Part shown: piece by piece, positions 46,974 through 61,078 of the stretch
Position numbering within the stretch: position 1 is the first letter of the stretch
How the letters are laid out: every line of letters begins with the position of its first letter
Source: Prunus persica
Taxonomy: Eukaryota; Streptophyta; Magnoliopsida; Rosales; Rosaceae
Direction: 5' to 3'
Assembly (NCBI RefSeq): GCF_000346465.2
Contig: NC_034011.1
Span: 25,665,941 to 25,729,940 of the forward strand
DNA: 64,000 bases
Notes under the pieces: generated by a model
Seen by the model: the letters and a program-made list of their open reading frames with translations, nothing else
Told to the model about the DNA's origin: nothing
Database searches by the model: none
Made by a program: the position numbers and the translations under genes

Positions 46974-49900
46974 TCAAGCACTCCCACCTTGTTTTGCCTT
47001 AAGGACAAGCTCCTCAGTGGTGGTGCCGATGATCTCATTAGCACGTTTCAGCCCAACGCAGTAGAACCGTCCAACGGAATCCTAAATTCATGGGTAAGTT
47101 CAAGTGAGAAAGAAGAAAGAAAAAAAAAAAACGAGAAAAGAAAAGTGCTCAGCATTTTAGTTACTGGACTTCTGCAAGCAAGGGTGCCTGTTTATCGCAT
47201 CCCTCATGATATCAGGGCTGCAAGGAATCTTACCTGAGCAACAATTCCTAATTTCATCAACTTATGAACTGCATCTTCCACATCAAAATTACAGTTGGCG
47301 TTAAACTCTTCTTTAATTAGTTCCTCACACCACCTATCCAGATCCTATAATAAAACCATCCCCAAGTAGGACTTCATCAGTACTCCACTACTCAAGAATG
47401 CATATTATATTTCTTGCAGTACTTAGGAAACTGATAAATGGACGTAGGAAAGCAATCTAAGAGATGTGTACTTGTGTTGTAGCTTTCCCTTGCTCCATTA
47501 GTATATAGAAAGCAATTATCACCTCCTTGACCTGCACATTCAAGAAATGGAGTAACCGTATAAGCCTTTCGTCATGTATTGAACATAATCTCTTCCTGCA
47601 TCAGTGCTAAATTAAGCTTGAATAAATTCAAATTTAAAATGACAAAAAAGTTTTGAGTTATACTATTAACATGTCGCAACTGCATCCCATTCACCTGACA
47701 TTGTTAGTCATACGATATCTGACCTTACTTACGCTTGATTATTCACAAGGTAGCCCTCATAAATCAAGCGTTAAATTGAAAAAAATTAAGTATGACATAA
47801 ACCCCAAAAATATTCCTTCTAATTGCATTCACGCTCAGTTAGATACATCAATAATTCACAAAAAATACAAGTTCATCAAGCTTGCAGCTTACTTCCTGTT
47901 GAATCACATCATCACACAAGTGAAGAAGAGTACCCCTTCCGCTATCGAGTTGTTTGTCGTACATGGACTGTGTTATTAAGTTCTGATATGCTACCAAGTT
48001 CTGCTGAAAACTGCATACAATTGAAAAGCCATAGGCACATGAGTAATTGATAAATTATTCAATTAAAGGAACAACAAACAAAGCGAGCCCTCAATGCAAA
48101 CATGCAACCACAGTCCATGGCCAGTCATCATCATCAGAACACGATTGATCATGTCAACTTGTCAGAGAAAAGTTTTCACAGATATATAGACCTCTTCTCT
48201 TTTTCATGTGTGACATGCATATTCATTTTATCAATTTTGTGCACGTGCATATTACTTTCATGTGTGACAGACTCCCTTTTGTGTACCTGCGTATTAATTA
48301 AAAGAATAATATATAATCCAAACATGAACTGTAATAAGAGACTTAACGTGAAGTATATCTTAGCACAGTAACCAATCACAGTGGAAAGAACTGCAAAAAT
48401 GACCCAAAGATCAGCTTTAGGCATTTCAATCGAACCAACAACAGCAACCTGTAAAGAAAGAAATGGTAAGCTAAATTTTGACAAGAAAAAGTGACAAACA
48501 GTACACCAAGACAAACTTCATTGCTATCTCAATTAACTGACCAGCCCAACTATAGCAGAGCCAAGGAACTTGACCCAGTCCATTGGGGTTAACCCAGGGT
48601 TCTTCTTCTCAGGCTGTAAAAGGAAAAAGGTTCCTACACCAGGTCATCAGCGGTACAAGGGCTACGAGTAGTATAAAATTCCACAGAAGGTGAGAGAGGG
48701 AGAGAGAGAGAGAGAGAAACACACAAGAACTATCTCCATATCAGCCATCGGAATATTTCTGAAATGTTTCACATATATTCCTCGTTCCTCTTTTGCTTTG
48801 GTACTTGCTCGCCTGAAGAGTCATAATTCTCTTATCAATAACTTATTTTTCAAGGTTCTTTCAGGACTTGTTTGCATCAATCCAATTAGAGGCAAGGCAA
48901 CTAAACCCCCTCACCCTTAAAATAAAAAATCTGTAACTTATGAAAGTATCATGCATTGAACGTTCACCAACATTAGACAAAGCTCTGTTCAAGCCCTGTT
49001 TCCCTTTCAAAGAAAATACACTGCACGAAGCAACTAGGAGACTACATGCTCAAAAATATAATTTAAAACTGTCAACACTGATATGCCTAACCTAATACCA
49101 GCCAAATTGCTCACAAGGAAATTAGGAAAAAAAATTGACATTATCAACAAAAAGAACAGTACCTGTAAACAACAATTATCCTATCAAAGGTTGGCTCTTT
49201 GATCGTGGTCTTGCTCAGCAAATTTTTAACACTGAGGGACAAAGCATATAAATTTCAAAAAGTGGAAATAATCACAATAAGATTGAGACAAGGAACTCAA
49301 GTCAAATAAAAGGCCTCCTTGCAGGGAAATCAAAGGCATATTTCTATTTATACGTAGGCATGTTTCATAAAGAGGGAATCAGATTTTAAATGGTTTAAAT
49401 GCTATTGCATGATCATCTGTAAGTATAGTCTGAAATCAAGAGTATCACTGAAAATCCAGAGTAACAGAGAACTTTTAGCGCAAGTCTGAGAAAAAAAAAC
49501 CTGGGAAATTACAGATCACAATGAAAAGAAATTTTTAGGACACTTGAGAGCAATTCAAGGCTTGCTACATGGAGGGAAAAAAAAAAATCAAAGTTTCAAT
49601 ATGGATAGAAAATTTCAGGATCCATCCAACCCAAATTTAAGCAAGCAAGAGTGAGGAAATAAGACCCAACTGCATAGAATAGCCAGCATACAGCTTAGCA
49701 GTCTGCCAGAACTAACAGCTCAAGAAAAAATTAAAATAAAAAAAACAGTACACTAAAACTAAAGCCGTGCAGAAAAAACCTTAGTTCCATTTTTTCTAGA
49801 CGGATTCGTTCAACATGTAAGTCTTCATCCTCTCCATCTGCTTCAGAGCTAATTTCCTCATTCTTCTTTGGATCTGTCTTAGGTCGTCCACTTGATCTTC

Positions 49901-51851
49901 TGGATAAAAGTTTTCCGACCCTGCAACAAGAACAACACCAAGAAACGAAATATAAAAAAAATGCTTAAGCTTAAATCAAATAATATCTAAAGAACATTTT
50001 CTCAGCTATTTTCTCAATAATTTTTGTGATACCAATCACCAATGATGCAAAAGATGATGTTTCAAATAGACTCCATTAAATGACTTAAAACTGTCCGCTG
50101 ATTTCAAAGTTTAAACAGTTTTGACCATAATTTCCAAAAATATGTACTTTCCAGTAGCAGAAGTTCAATAACCAAAAACATTTAAAGAATTACTTACTTA
50201 GTTATTCGTAAAAGATAAGCCCAAAAGCGTGCAATGATCATGTCCACTTTCTCCATGAAAAAGTAATCAGTTGTCTGATCAAGTCCAACACCGCGTCGGA
50301 AGATAATGTACTGAAGTTATAAAAAATGCAGATTAGACCTCTAGAAAAAGAGATATAGTGGAAGGAAGAGAGGGAGGGTGGGAGATTAAGTAATATTTCC
50401 TATGTCAAACAAGGAAGAGGCGGATAAGCTAAATATGTGCAATCCTACATAATCAGCAACTCAAACTACTGGGTTTAAACATTCCAAATGTTTATAGTGT
50501 TTTATGCCGAAATTTACAATACCTTATCACAAAAATCGGGAAGGTTTGGTTGAGGACGCCTTTCAAAAAATTTCTTTAAAAGCTTCTTGTCAAGCTGCAT
50601 TCAACAGGAACAATACATGGGATCAGCATATGCGAAGGGGGCATAAAAAAAAAACAATAAATAATCAGAAACAAGAGTTACATTAACATTTGCAGGTTTG
50701 CACTTAAGAATCTTAATGAATTGAAATTTAGAAATACATGTGTAAGTACACCTTAGACTCATCAACCACGATTGGTAGATTTAGAAGATACTGCCCTGAA
50801 TGCGCAACCTCAATTTCCTCATTGCTTGCTATTTTGAAATTACTCTTTTCCATCACCTGTATCATAACTAGAATTTAAATATTCCACCCTTGTTGTAGAA
50901 TGATAGTTCGTAAAACTCTATAGTAAAAGGATTTGGTTTAGTCCTATTTTGGCAGTTCAGATATTATTTAATTTCCTACACTTAAACTGGCTTTCCTTTG
51001 CATAAACATAATCATTCAATTGTGACAAAAGCCTTCGTTTCTCTTTTTCTTTTTTTTCATGTTCCTTTCAATTGTATGGTCATACAAGGAAAAACTCAAA
51101 ACTAAAACACAGTGAAGCAGCCATACCTGAAATAAGTACGTGAGGAAATTCTGTTCAAGTACATCAATTTCTTTAGGAGGAAGATTGTGTTGTTCCAATT
51201 TTTTAGCCCCATTTACAGGGTCAAAGAGGGAGTAAAGTTGCTGCAAAGAAAATGTGACAAACAAAACTTATGATAATCAGCGGAAAATATCAGGCTATAA
51301 CACGAGAAAATAAACAATGCAAATTGTAGATATGAATAGTATCAGGGTCAACATGGCCCTCAAAACATGAGCATACCATCAAATCCTCGAACTGTAGAAG
51401 ATACCAAGCCCGAATTGTGTACTCAACTCTCTTGCAGAGCTTTAAAAACTCAGCCCGGTCAGAACTATGTTCTGCAGAATTACGAACACCCAGTTTTTTG
51501 TTAAGTAGCATGAAGCGAAACTAAGCAACACAAAAAATAAAACAAAAAAGACAAATCTTTGCATCTAAACCATAAATGGTATCAAGAATTAAAACAAGGG
51601 ATCAGTTTCAGAGAAATGCAGGGACTCTGAATTTGTAGACTGAAGAAACAAAGACGACCCATGAATTAAAATGAAGCCGCCAGTGCCCAAAGCAACAAAC
51701 TCTGAACAAAACCCAGAAATCAATCGAAAAGGGCAAGCAAGGTTGAGCACGAACCAATGAGGTTGGCCAAGGTCATGATGATTTTGGGCTTGATAACTGG
51801 GATGACAGATTCACGCTCAATTCGAATCATGTCCTTCTTCTTTTGCTCCAT
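46974..51851 (-). CDS. DUF3754 family membrane protein
   Basis: Fifteen exons right to left, all in phase, 487 aa: 51755-51851, 51377-51471, 51127-51240, 50752-50856, 50523-50594, 50198-50310, 49780-49920, 49163-49231, 48725-48812, 48542-48613, 48348-48448, 47893-48010, 47472-47531, 47234-47344, 46974-47081. The N-terminal part matches the plant DUF3754 (TMEM143-like, Arabidopsis At3g19340 type) proteins: [72 protein letters not shown]. Two hydrophobic helices lie about 311-329 and 335-355 ([36 protein letters not shown]). The C-terminal helical region includes [20 protein letters not shown]. Function unknown; often mislabelled aminopeptidase. Multiple short introns carry a (GA)n tract (48692-48718). 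Confidence 0.92.
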
Positions 51852-52653
51852 TTTTTTGCTTTGCTTTCTTTATTTTCTGCGAAAGCGGTATCGCCAATGG
51901 CACAGCAGCCCAACCTGTGAATTCAGCCCCTTTAAGAACAAGAATTATGAGATGACGGTTGAGGTTAGATTCTTTCTTGGGATTAAATGAAAGGGTTTTT
52001 TTGGGTTTGGGGTTTTGGTTTTGGTATATATATTACCTTCTACTAAGGGAGTGTTTTGTATCTTCCTTGCAAACAGAGTGTATTTGTCGGGGGAGAGAGT
52101 GAGGTTGAAGCCAAACCACAGAAACAGAACGAAATGCCAAAAAGAGAACAGTAGAACATTTTTAGATCACATTATAGAGTCAAACGTTTTACGGGGTTCA
52201 ACTAGTTTACGTTTATCAGGAAAACAACTGTTTTACTTTTAAAAGCATGAATTTGATTTCCTTCCAAGTTTAGTTTATTCCATTCATGTGTGTATTTAAA
52301 CTGTTATTTTTCAACAATTATACTTGAACGGTTATGATATATACTTCGTTAACAAATCATATTCTGATCTGATTTCCATTGAAGAGTTTGTTTTTTATTT
52401 TTCATATATAAACAATAGTTTAAATTACCCTAAATAATACGGGAAGAAGTCAAATTTGGGTCAAGAGAAAGGACACACTGACCAACTAGCCAAAAAGAAT
52501 AAATTTAGCTGACAATAATAGGGTGTATAAAATATTACATGTGTATATACACAGAGGATTGGCATGTATTGCATGTGAAATCATGTTATGCAGCCTCATT
52601 GATTGGGAGATGCTCAGAGTTTGGCTCTCTAAACTCATTGCTAACATGTTCAC
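51852..52653. other. Intergenic: DUF3754 5' region and RING gene 3' region
   Basis: No gene. The sequence just right of 51851 is presumably 5' UTR of the DUF3754 gene; the far end is RING gene 3' UTR. Confidence 0.55.
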
Positions 52654-53211
52654 TTAGATGACAGACAGGTGCCCACTTTCCGTTGTCTGGTTCTCCCTCA
52701 ATTCAATTCTAATGTCACTCAAATGCCTGCTTCCGGTTGTTTGACTTTCCCTCAGGTCAACGCTAGCATCTGTAACAGGCCCTTCTTTCTGGGGCTCAGC
52801 AGTCCTGCTTCTGCAAATGGGACAAATGGGTGTCCGCAAAAGCCATGCATCCACGCACTGAGCATGAAAACTGTGCTTGCACAGAGGCAACAGCCTGCAC
52901 TTCTCGCCCATCTTGAAGCTGTCCAAGCACACTGCACAATCCACAGGGCTACCTGGCTTGTCCCAATTGGCTACATAATCAAAGCTAGGAAGCTTTTCTA
53001 GGTCATCTTTGGACATGCTTGCTGTGCCACCTGTACTGCTGGCCATGGCAACCATAGAGCCATTACCAAACCCTCCTCTTCTGAAAGCCCTCCCAACAAT
53101 CCAAACATGGACTAAGATCAAGAACCCAATTCCCACAAATAACAATATGACAGAAAAGAAGATTGCCATTGCCACAATCTGCACTGCATCACCTGGAAAC
53201 TTTTCACTCAT
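52654..53211 (-). CDS. Small ATL-type RING-H2 E3 ligase with duplicated C-terminus
   Basis: Single exon, 185 aa. N-terminal hydrophobic helix about 10-40 (VAMAIFFSVILLFVGIGFLI), then a linker (LPSFDYV takes the place of the ATL GLD box) and RING-H2 with C92, C95, C111, H113, H116, C119, C130 and C133 plus Trp123 (CVDAWLL). Predicted membrane E3 ubiquitin ligase recruiting E2 through the RING. The C-terminus ends in two near-identical 15-residue units, LRESQTTGSRHLSDI (153-167) and LRENQTTESGHLSVI (171-185), a 54-bp internal duplication. Substrates unknown. Confidence 0.92.
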   Translation of the reverse strand: MSEKFPGDAVQIVAMAIFFSVILLFVGIGFLILVHVWIVGRAFRRGGFGNGSMVAMASSTGGTASMSKDDLEKLPSFDYVANWDKPGSPVDCAVCLDSFKMGEKCRLLPLCKHSFHAQCVDAWLLRTPICPICRSRTAEPQKEGPVTDASVDLRESQTTGSRHLSDIRIELRENQTTESGHLSVI

Positions 53212-54708
53212 TGTAATATCCCCTTACTTCTCATTCTGTATTGGAAAGCTGAAGGTTTCTGAAGAAAAATGGGGTTTGTGGGTTAGAAGAAGAAGAAGAG
53301 CATTAGAATGTACTAATTGGAAACCAACCAATAAGAAGGCAGCTCTGTTTTACAAAGAGGGAGGAGATTTATTCATGACAACATAAAGTAGATTAGATTA
53401 CCTAAAACACTGGGTAAATGAGGCAAATTTTAAAATTAATTCATAGGAGATAGGGTTAACTAGTCTCTATCATGGAGTAGGTGGTAAAAAACCAAATTGA
53501 GTCCAGACGAAAAAGAAACGTCAGAAGATCCAGAGATTTCTCACTGTCCCCTTTTGTTTTCATGTTTTTCTTCTTTATCTAGGTTAAGGTGAAGCTCGGT
53601 ACAGTGTTAATGAAAGTAAAACTAATGGCCATTTGATAACCATTTCGCTTTTAGTTTTTAGTATTTATTTTTTTGCGCTAAAGTACAGAAAAAAATAAAA
53701 AAAAGTATAGAAAAAAATAAAAACGAGAATGGGAGTGAGGATGAGAGGAGAGGATATGATTTATACTCACAAATTTTTGAGCTTTTTGTTTTTTAAATCA
53801 TATGTTTGATTGAGCATGGGGTTGGTTTATGTGCACGAATTTTTATCTTAGAACAATCTTGTGCTGCAGTTTGGACTTCCGCCTATTTGTCTCCTTTATT
53901 GGATTTCAGGCGCTAGCAAAGTTTGTTCTTACGATGGAGCGAGATATAATTTCCAATTTTCTAATTAAAAGGAGAAAAAAAGGATGTAGGATGCTCCACC
54001 AGAAAAGTTGAATTAGATCGGTTACCCACCAAGCTGAACCATTCAGCAACTGCTCATCTAAAGGATTTTTTTTTATAAATTTTTTTTATAAATTATAATA
54101 TATATTCGCATCTTATTGTTTTGTACTCGATAAGTTCAACAAAACAAAGCAGCGCACCTAGAAAATCCCAATTTAAGAGATGGATGATGAAAATTGCATT
54201 GGAATTTTCTGCTCCTTGCAATGGCCTATTGTTTTTTAGACATTAAGCGAGTTAGAAGACAAGTTCTTGTACTTACCAAGGAAAAACAAGGGTCATGATC
54301 ACAAAGCATCTAAAACCCAAAGCTAAGCGGGTGCAGTTAGCTATAATGAATGGCTTGATTAGACTTTTGACCCAATAATATGGGTGAGGAACATTGTCAT
54401 TGTGGGCGCAGATTGACAGCAAATGATTGAAAAAAGAAACATCTCAACAGCGTTGATTGAAGGAACAAGGCCTAGCTGTAATAATGACATGTGTGAAGAA
54501 TATGATCATACGATTCTGGATCAACCACGTGCTCCCACCATAATACCAAACATATCAACCTTTCAAAGAATTTACAGACGCGAAAAATGAAAAAGATTTT
54601 GATGAACCAAATCAAATCAAGGGCAGATATAGGCTTACTAAAGCTCATATATGTTGCAAAATGGAGATAATACTACTCAAACTCGTGCGTGTTCAATATA
54701 AACCTGTG
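53212..54708. other. Intergenic spacer, 1.5 kb
   Basis: RING gene 5' UTR (purine-rich AGAAGAAGAAGAAGAGC near 53287) then AT-rich sequence. No gene supported. The last ~100 bp is likely 3' UTR of the ARM-repeat gene. Confidence 0.55.
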
Positions 54709-56860
54709 TCAGGAGCCCATAACGAGACCTTCCCGAGAGATACTGGTAACCCGAAGAACAGCTTGTGCACTAAGAGGCGAGAGTTTTGATTGACAAAAGT
54801 TCTCCCAAGAGCTCGGTTCTGGATGCTCAGATACTGATGCTGGTGTGAGATCATTAAATTTCTCATAAACAGTCTGCAGCTCCAGGAGGAGAATTCGAGC
54901 AGCCTCCCTCGACTCCGGAAGCTGGTCACTAAGCTGGGATGCAGCTGTCTGAATGAATTTGTCAATCCCATAAGCTTTGATGCCTTCAACGCCCTGTTGA
55001 CAGACACAGGATAAGTGCATATAACAGTAAGAAATCAAATGCACCCTGTTTTCATTATCTCAAAACGTGCAAATATGTGATAACACACATAGTAGATAAA
55101 AGGAATTGAAATGGAAATGTACATACAACCATGTGAGAAAATAGATTCAATTGTATATGTACAACAATATAACTAGGTAGACTCAGAGAGAATAATGGTT
55201 GACAGGAGAAAACACATGATTGTTGTTCTTGAGCACACATTACGTGTAGAAGTAAATGGGCAAGTACAGGGGTCGATGGGGCAAGATGAATCTACATAAT
55301 ATAAATACAGGAACAAACAAATTCAAAGAAACTTCAGCACTTGATTTTGAAAGCTAATGAAAGGTTAAGCCATTTCCACCAATTCCAGTTTCACAACACA
55401 GAGTCCAAACAATAAGCAGACCCTAAACCAGTATAAAGGTTTATATATGCGCAGATAGTAAAGGGGGAAAGAACCTAATAAGACTCTGCTCCACACAAAA
55501 GATGCTACATCTAAAGCGGCACAAGAAAACAAGCAACTGCTGCTACAACTGAATAGAACTTAGACACCAATGTAATAGCAATTTGGGGGTGGGGGTGAAG
55601 GAAATATTACTAAGACCAATCGAAACATTAAAAGCCAAAAAGTATGAAAGAAAGTAAAATTCTATGAGAGCACTGAATTGAAATGCTGTGTGTTACTCAG
55701 AAAAATAAATAAATTCACTTTTGATAAATAAATGAAAATTCAATAAACAATGTGGCAAGGAATTGAGCATATATAAGTCCTCATACCAGTCGTGGAACAC
55801 TTCGGCAAAAGCACATTGATGCCTTTGCTCGAACTCTAGGATTTTTGTTCTTCAGATATGGTTGCAACTTTGGTAACAGCAATGGAGGGGAAACCCAAGT
55901 GGTCATCGCTACTAAAGCTCTCTCGGCTGCTTCACATACAAATCGTTTGTCTTGTGAAGACTTAAGAAGCAGTTGTAGAAGCTGCAAGGGTCGTGTTTGA
56001 TTATATTGGGGAAGAATACTAACAATTAAATCGAATATGAGAGCAGAATCCTTTACTATAAAAACAAAGCAGACCAATATAGCAGCAAAACTTCAAAGAA
56101 TTCAAGTTTACCAGAGGGTCCAATGAATCAACTACAAGATCGTTGTAAGCATTGAAAATATCTGCAGATGTCATAATTGCAGTTTTGCAAACAGCACTTC
56201 TTGGATTTTTCAGAGACCTTACCACCAGTGAGATCACATCTCCCCTATTGAACAAAATGATGACAATAGTTAAATCGGTCAACACTGACAGTCATCAATA
56301 ACACATACTTCTGACAATCAAGAGCATTATGTAAGAACATGACACTTACAACATATCAAGCATGGCTTCCTTATGAAATATAGAAAACCGACGCACATTA
56401 TTGAGTGCTTCACACAGCAGAACCCAATCTTTAGATTCTAGTCCAGTTACGAGTGTCTGAAACATCAAACAAGAAATGTATGCACATCATACAGTTAGCT
56501 ACATACATACACATATCAATGCATAGTCATCAGAGGCGAAAGGTCAGGTTTACCCAAAAACACTATGAGAAGGCATATAATGAATACCTTGAGACTTGTA
56601 TCAACATCCTCTAGATCATTCAGATTCTCTGACTCAATGTATTCTACTTCTGCAATTCCAATCTCAACACCAGTATTCGCAACTTCGGCACCATTTATAG
56701 AAAGTGCACCCAAAGCAGCAGTGGCTTTCTTCTGGCATTCTTCCTGATTTTCATTAGCATTCCCAGCTAAGGGCTTAGTTATGCTTCCTTTGCTAGAGCT
56801 TTCATTCTTCTTCTCAGATCCAGGTATGGCGTTGAGATCTCTCAGAGCTGTCTCTGACAT
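54709..56860 (-). CDS. ARM/TOG-like helical-repeat protein
   Basis: Five exons right to left (56588-56860, 56350-56456, 56112-56244, 55787-55981, 54709-54993) in phase, 330 aa. The N-terminal ~90 aa are Ser/Glu-rich and disordered. A HEAT/ARM-type helical solenoid follows: LVTGLESKDWVLLCEALNN, VRRFSIFHKEAML, VVRSLKNPRSAVCKTAIMTS, KNKNPRVRAKASMCFCRSV, then SREAARILLLELQTVYEKF. The pattern of helix pairs resembles the TOG domains of CLASP and TOGARAM, which bind tubulin; plants have a small group of such unknown proteins (At3g01450, At1g59850, recalled). Tubulin binding here is inference. The gene faces away from MBD9. Confidence 0.85.
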
Positions 56861-59800
56861 TACTGTTGGCTTTCAACTCTGAAACAAACGAATTACGACG
56901 GTGAACAAGCAAACTCGAATGCAATAAAACAACATCCACAATAGCAAAAAATATAGATAGAAATAAAATTCCAGTTGCTTGAAAGATCTAGAAATCCACA
57001 AGCTCCTCCTCCCATTCTCTAATGTATTATGAAAATACTACAAATAAAGATAACAATACGCGGAACAAATTACATTACAGCTAATGCAAATCGCCTCCTC
57101 AAAGTTTCTCCTAAACGAACAAACGATGAAACCAAAATTTTTCCAATAACCAAACAGAATCAGTAAAACTGAACCTAGCAAAAGATCTAGGGCTCCAAGC
57201 ACTGGCACCATGCTAAATAAATAAACAAATTATAATAAATATAATAAAAACAGTGAAAGATGATGACGATTATGATGATGGTGATGATGAAGTTAAAAGG
57301 TGAGTCTGAGCAAACTACAAGATCTCGCGGTACAGTCCCTAATCGTACTATTTTCCCCTTCAAATCGGACAATTTATTCCAATTATATAGTGGTTATAGA
57401 TGGGATTTGAGCTTCAAAATAAAAACAAAAACAGCAGCATCAATGATATGAGAGAGAAAGAGTACCAGAGAGAAGTAAAAGAGACTGATCGGACAGAGAG
57501 TGAGGAAAATGCGATCGAACAAAGAGCAGGCGTCAAACAAGCTTTGAGTAAGTCCACACTGAGAAAAAATAGGCGGACTTTAAATAAGAGATTTTTTTTT
57601 TGCTTCTGTAACCGGCGAGACTTGGGCTGGGCAGACTCGAACGACGCCGCTTATGGTATTTGGGTTTAAAAAAACCCGACCTGGGCCGGCAGACTCGGGA
57701 TCCTGCATGTGACCGCCTCCCATATCATATTAATTTTGTTTGTTGCGATTTTGGCTTCTCATCCGCCCACGGTTTTAGCCTTAAATTTCTAAAACGCCAC
57801 TGCCTCTTATTATTGTCGTCATCTTTTTATTACAAGATATATTTTTGGGTCTTTTCCTTGTTTGGAACTTGGATAGTTTTGAACTTGACGCTCCAACACA
57901 GGAAAAGGAAATTTTGGCTTGCAAATTTGAAAGCAAATAAATAACGTAAATTTTTGGATAGATGCTCTATCATATTGGTGTGTCCACGATTTTTCATGTT
58001 AAATTTTAAATTAGTGGGAAATAATGGGTTGAATTTGTGTTGATACAATCTCGTTTTTATTTATGAGAAATTATATGATTACATTTATAATTCTTTGATC
58101 GTTTTTATTTATTAATTTAACATTAAAATCATAAAAAAAATTAAGATTTCTCCACTAACAATCACGCATGATGAAAGAAATTTTGACATAGGCATCTCAA
58201 CTACCCTAAATTAATACAATTAATATACGATAAGTGAAATTTAAAACTGATTACTACTCCAATCAACTGGTTTAATCCACCTCTATATGATTTGATTATT
58301 ATTTATGAACAGGGGTTTGTCCCATTTCATAATTTGAGAACCCATTAGGATCGTATGGTATGGTAATGTGATAAGGTGACCCTATTATTGGAGTTTGGTT
58401 CTAAATACACTACAGCCACCACATGCGCGCCAATGTTGTCGGTGCACCCGCCCCTTCCTCATATCTATTTCTGGGGATGAGAGAGAGGACGTGTGGGGAT
58501 GGGATGGGGCATCTATTACTTTTTAGTTTTTAAATTTTCTTCGCAATCACCCATTTTTAGCTACGTATCACATTTCTTTTCCAACTTTGAACTTTCCATT
58601 TCGTAAATGGCTGCCTAATTTGCTTAAATATTTATTTTTCTTGCCAAAGCAACAAGATGAGTTCTTTTTTCTTCTTTTTTCCAAACTTTGCTGGTTGTAC
58701 TTGGGGAAGTACCAAAAATAAAAATCATATAAATAAATTTGACAAACAATGTATCTTCAATTTGAAAATGAAAACCATCCATATACATCTTTCTTTTTTA
58801 GTATGTAACGGGAAAGAGAAACTCTCATATAATATGAATAAAATTATTTTACTACTTCCGATTAATAACACAATAATACGTTAAAAATGTGTAAGTTTTT
58901 TTTGGTAACAGGGGAGGGGGGTGAGCAATGATGACAACAGCCGCACGATATGGGCCAGCAAATTCCATGTTGACAAGTCCCTTATATTAAATATGGGCCA
59001 AGAAGCCACAAGAGCAACATCTATAAAAGCTCGAGTTTATCTGGATTGGGCTTTTCTATATTCGTCTTATCAGATAATCCACCGCTCATTAAATATTTAG
59101 TATTTATTATGGCAATGGTAACTTATTAAGTATTCGTCTTATAAAATTTCAACTCTAGTTTGGAGAATTATTAATGCTTTAATTCTTTTTTAATTTAGCA
59201 TAAATACTTTATCTTTATACAAAATAATATTATTAAATATTTGATATTAAATAAATACTTAAAATAATATTAAAGTAAAACAATATTTAGTTATAGGAAG
59301 TCATTACTCATATTTAGGAGCTCCTACAAATCTATCTATTTTATGAGGTGGATAGAGAGCATGATTGGATGAGTTTTTTTTCAAGTCCTCCTAAAATTTT
59401 ATCTAATCATATGATTTAGAAAATCCATTGTAAATGCTCTAACCCATATGAAAACTTTGAATAAAAACTTTCCGATAAGAAATACTGGAAATTGTTTAAA
59501 ATTGTATTGGCACTCTCTACTTTGCTGAAACCACCATTCATCAAAAGTTTATCCTATATTCAAAGTTTATCTATGTTCAATCTACCCCCAAAAATCTCAA
59601 ATTTCCACATTTGCTTCCATTGATAGACCCTCTCCATTGTCGCTAGTACCGACGTTGACACAAATTTCCCATCCTCATCATCCCCCACCACTCTCTCTCA
59701 TCCCTCTATTTATCTTTCTTTCTGACATCTTTCTCTTTGTCTTTTCTGAACGATGACTATGAAGTTCTAAGGTGTGATTGTCACATGTTATAATACAGGT

Positions 59801-60705
59801 AGAAGACATGTTCCATATAACATTTACTTATGTATAATATTAATAAATAGATACACGTGGTATAATATAAGTGGATCGATAAAGTAATTTTATCAAGTTA
59901 GACACGTGTCATTTATGATTGCTAGGAGATTCATGAGAAATCCAATATGAAGTTTGTGGAAAAGGCAATTATGTCAAGTCATAAACTACACTGCCAATTC
60001 TTTTATAGTGCATGAGCTGAATGCATCTCAGACACTAGACATTTATCGTGAATACATAACGATCATATTCCATTCATGAGACATACAATATGATCACTTC
60101 ATCCCACATTTTCTACTTGTCACATTATAAATAAGTAACCGTAATGTCATTTATTTTGTCGTTAACGCACTGAATCTATTGCATCGGGCACCTCCCTTGC
60201 ATTTTTCATGAGATAATTTCTTTGTTGTGAATGCACCGAATGCACTGTATTGGAACTCATGTCTGCATATTTCATAGGAGGTACGCGATACGCTTCCACT
60301 TTGTTTGACATCTCACACTTGTCACTTCATATGAATAACCACAAATGCATCGAGTTTGCTGTCTTAGACGCCTCATCTACATATGTTAAGAGAAACCAAA
60401 CGACACTAAAAAATTAATAGCTAAAATAGACATTACACCTCCAATTTACACATCCATGATATATACGTGGTATATCAAATCTATTAACCCTACTTGTAAG
60501 TAAATTATTATTGTACAGAAAAGAGGATGCACATAACATGTGATAAAAAGAGACGTTGAAAGAGCAGAGTCTTCTAGGGACTGTAAACCCAGGAGGTTCT
60601 CGTGTAGATTGCATCATTGTACTGTTAGGAAGGGCAAGTCCAGTCTAGGTCTCTCCTTACAGGTCCACATGTGCAGCTGTCGTTCAACAACAGCGAGTAC
60701 ACGCA

Positions 60706-60714
60706 TATATAAAA
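60706..60714 (+). promoter_or_regulatory. TATA box of MBD9
   Basis: TATATAAAA about 365 bp before the ATG at 61079, followed by CT-rich leader. Best candidate core promoter of the MBD9 gene. Confidence 0.5.
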
Positions 60715-60917
60715 TCCCCGGTGACTCCGCCCCACTTTACCCTTCTCATCCATTTACAACAGCAACAGCAACAGCAACATCAACAGCACTCACAGTTTCA
60801 ACAATTAAAGAAAAAAATAAAAGAGAAAAAGAGAGAGAGAGTCAGGTCAGGGCCCTTCGATACGGTCCTCTTTCGGTCTCATTTCTGTCTTCTTTTTCTC
60901 TCTGTCCCTCGAAACCC

Positions 60918-60946
60918 AAAACCAAAACCAAAACCAAAACCAAAAC
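60918..60946. repeat. (AACCAA)n microsatellite in MBD9 5' UTR
   Basis: About five tandem copies of a 6-bp unit within the leader. Flanked by a (CAACAG)n tract at 60757-60787. Confidence 0.85.
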
Positions 60947-61078
60947 CTCTCTCTCTGTTTCGTTGTCAAATCTCAGCCGTCGGATCCAAGCAATTTCACC
61001 CAGGCTCTGAACCCCAACAATGGTTCGAGCGTCACATCGGAACTCACCGACCTCGAGCTCCGAACCCCGACTCGGATA

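Larger units (their letters stand above)
56861..61078. other. Intergenic spacer, ~4.2 kb, with MBD9 promoter
   Basis: Left: 5' UTR/promoter of the ARM gene. The middle is AT-rich with no gene. Right: MBD9 leader with (CAACAG)n at 60757-60787 and (AACCAA)n at 60918-60946. A GATGATGGTGATGATG tract lies near 57268-57290. Confidence 0.55.
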
